Part shown: in pieces, positions 32,337 to 32,389 of the stretch
Numbering within the stretch: the stretch's first letter is position 1
Layout of the letters: each line of letters opens with the position of its first letter
Origin: CAYNXB01 sp964401045
GTDB taxonomy: Bacteria > Pseudomonadota > Alphaproteobacteria > Sphingomonadales > Sphingomonadaceae
DNA: 32,389 nucleotides
Reading direction: 5' to 3'
NCBI GenBank assembly: GCA_964401045.1
Contig: CAYNXB010000029.1
Coordinates: forward strand, 1 to 32,389
The notes under the pieces: model-generated
Told to the model about the DNA's origin: nothing
The model's input: only the letters and a program-made list of their open reading frames with translations
Database searches by the model: none
Program-made: the position numbers and the translations under genes

Positions 32337-32389
32337 GCGCCCGTAGTTCAACTGGATAGAGCACGAGCCTTCTAAGCTTGGAGTTGCAG
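32337..32389 (+). tRNA. tRNA-Arg (TCT anticodon), cut by window end
   Basis: The 5' 53 bases of a tRNA: acceptor GCGCCCG, D-arm GTTC AACTGGATA GAGC, anticodon arm CGAGC CTTCTAA GCTTG with anticodon TCT, then the start of the variable and T-arm. The 3' part lies beyond the window. Confidence 0.9.

Overview
The window reads as a high-GC alphaproteobacterial chromosome segment, most likely Sphingomonadales and probably close to the Erythrobacteraceae. This is inferred from gene content and codon use, not from a database match. Pointers are the obgE-proB neighbourhood, the cobA-DUF2849-cysI-DUF934-cysH sulfur block, a large TonB-dependent receptor, an intergenic repeat of sphingomonad type, and several small conserved proteins of that order. 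A run of ten N at 21919-21928 inside queF shows a draft assembly.

Region A (1 to about 9233) is accessory DNA. It holds a DUF6119/TIGR04141-type protein followed by an unrecognised 434-aa protein, a decayed XRE repressor, and a frameshifted membrane gene. After these come an overlapping trio (serine resolvase, 66-aa protein, HNH-like zinc protein), a 490-aa orphan, an excalibur-domain protein, an intact XRE regulator and a divergent membrane protein. The region ends at a 16-bp sequence identical to the usual 3' end of an alphaproteobacterial tRNA-Ala gene, followed by a T-run. I read this as the right attachment site of a genomic island. The left end, and any tyrosine integrase, lie outside the window.

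Region B (9404-13040, plus strand) is core: obgE (ribosome-associated GTPase), proB (proline synthesis), an overlapping NAD-dependent epimerase and a 68-aa conserved protein. Region C (13048-20170, minus strand) is a sulfur block. cobA (siroheme precursor), DUF2849, cysI (sulfite reductase), DUF934 and cysH (APS reductase) form a chain in which every junction overlaps. Upstream on the same strand lie mscS, metC and sseA. A 121-bp inverted-repeat element separates sseA from metC.

Region D (20231-26899) holds a Pro/Ala-rich membrane protein, queF (split by the gap), tRNA-Thr(TGT), and an overlapping rarA / 31-aa ORF / RNase H-like protein cluster. It continues with a PadR regulator with a likely operator, a four-helix membrane protein and a GT4 glycosyltransferase. 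Region E (27121-32389) holds a TonB-dependent receptor closed by a strong terminator, recF, a likely sigma54-driven pair (44-aa membrane peptide plus PspC-domain protein), a YhhQ-type queuosine-precursor transporter and the 5' part of tRNA-Arg(TCT).

The most promising places for new biology are the DUF6119 pair and the resolvase trio on the island, and the sigma54-PspC unit near the right end.
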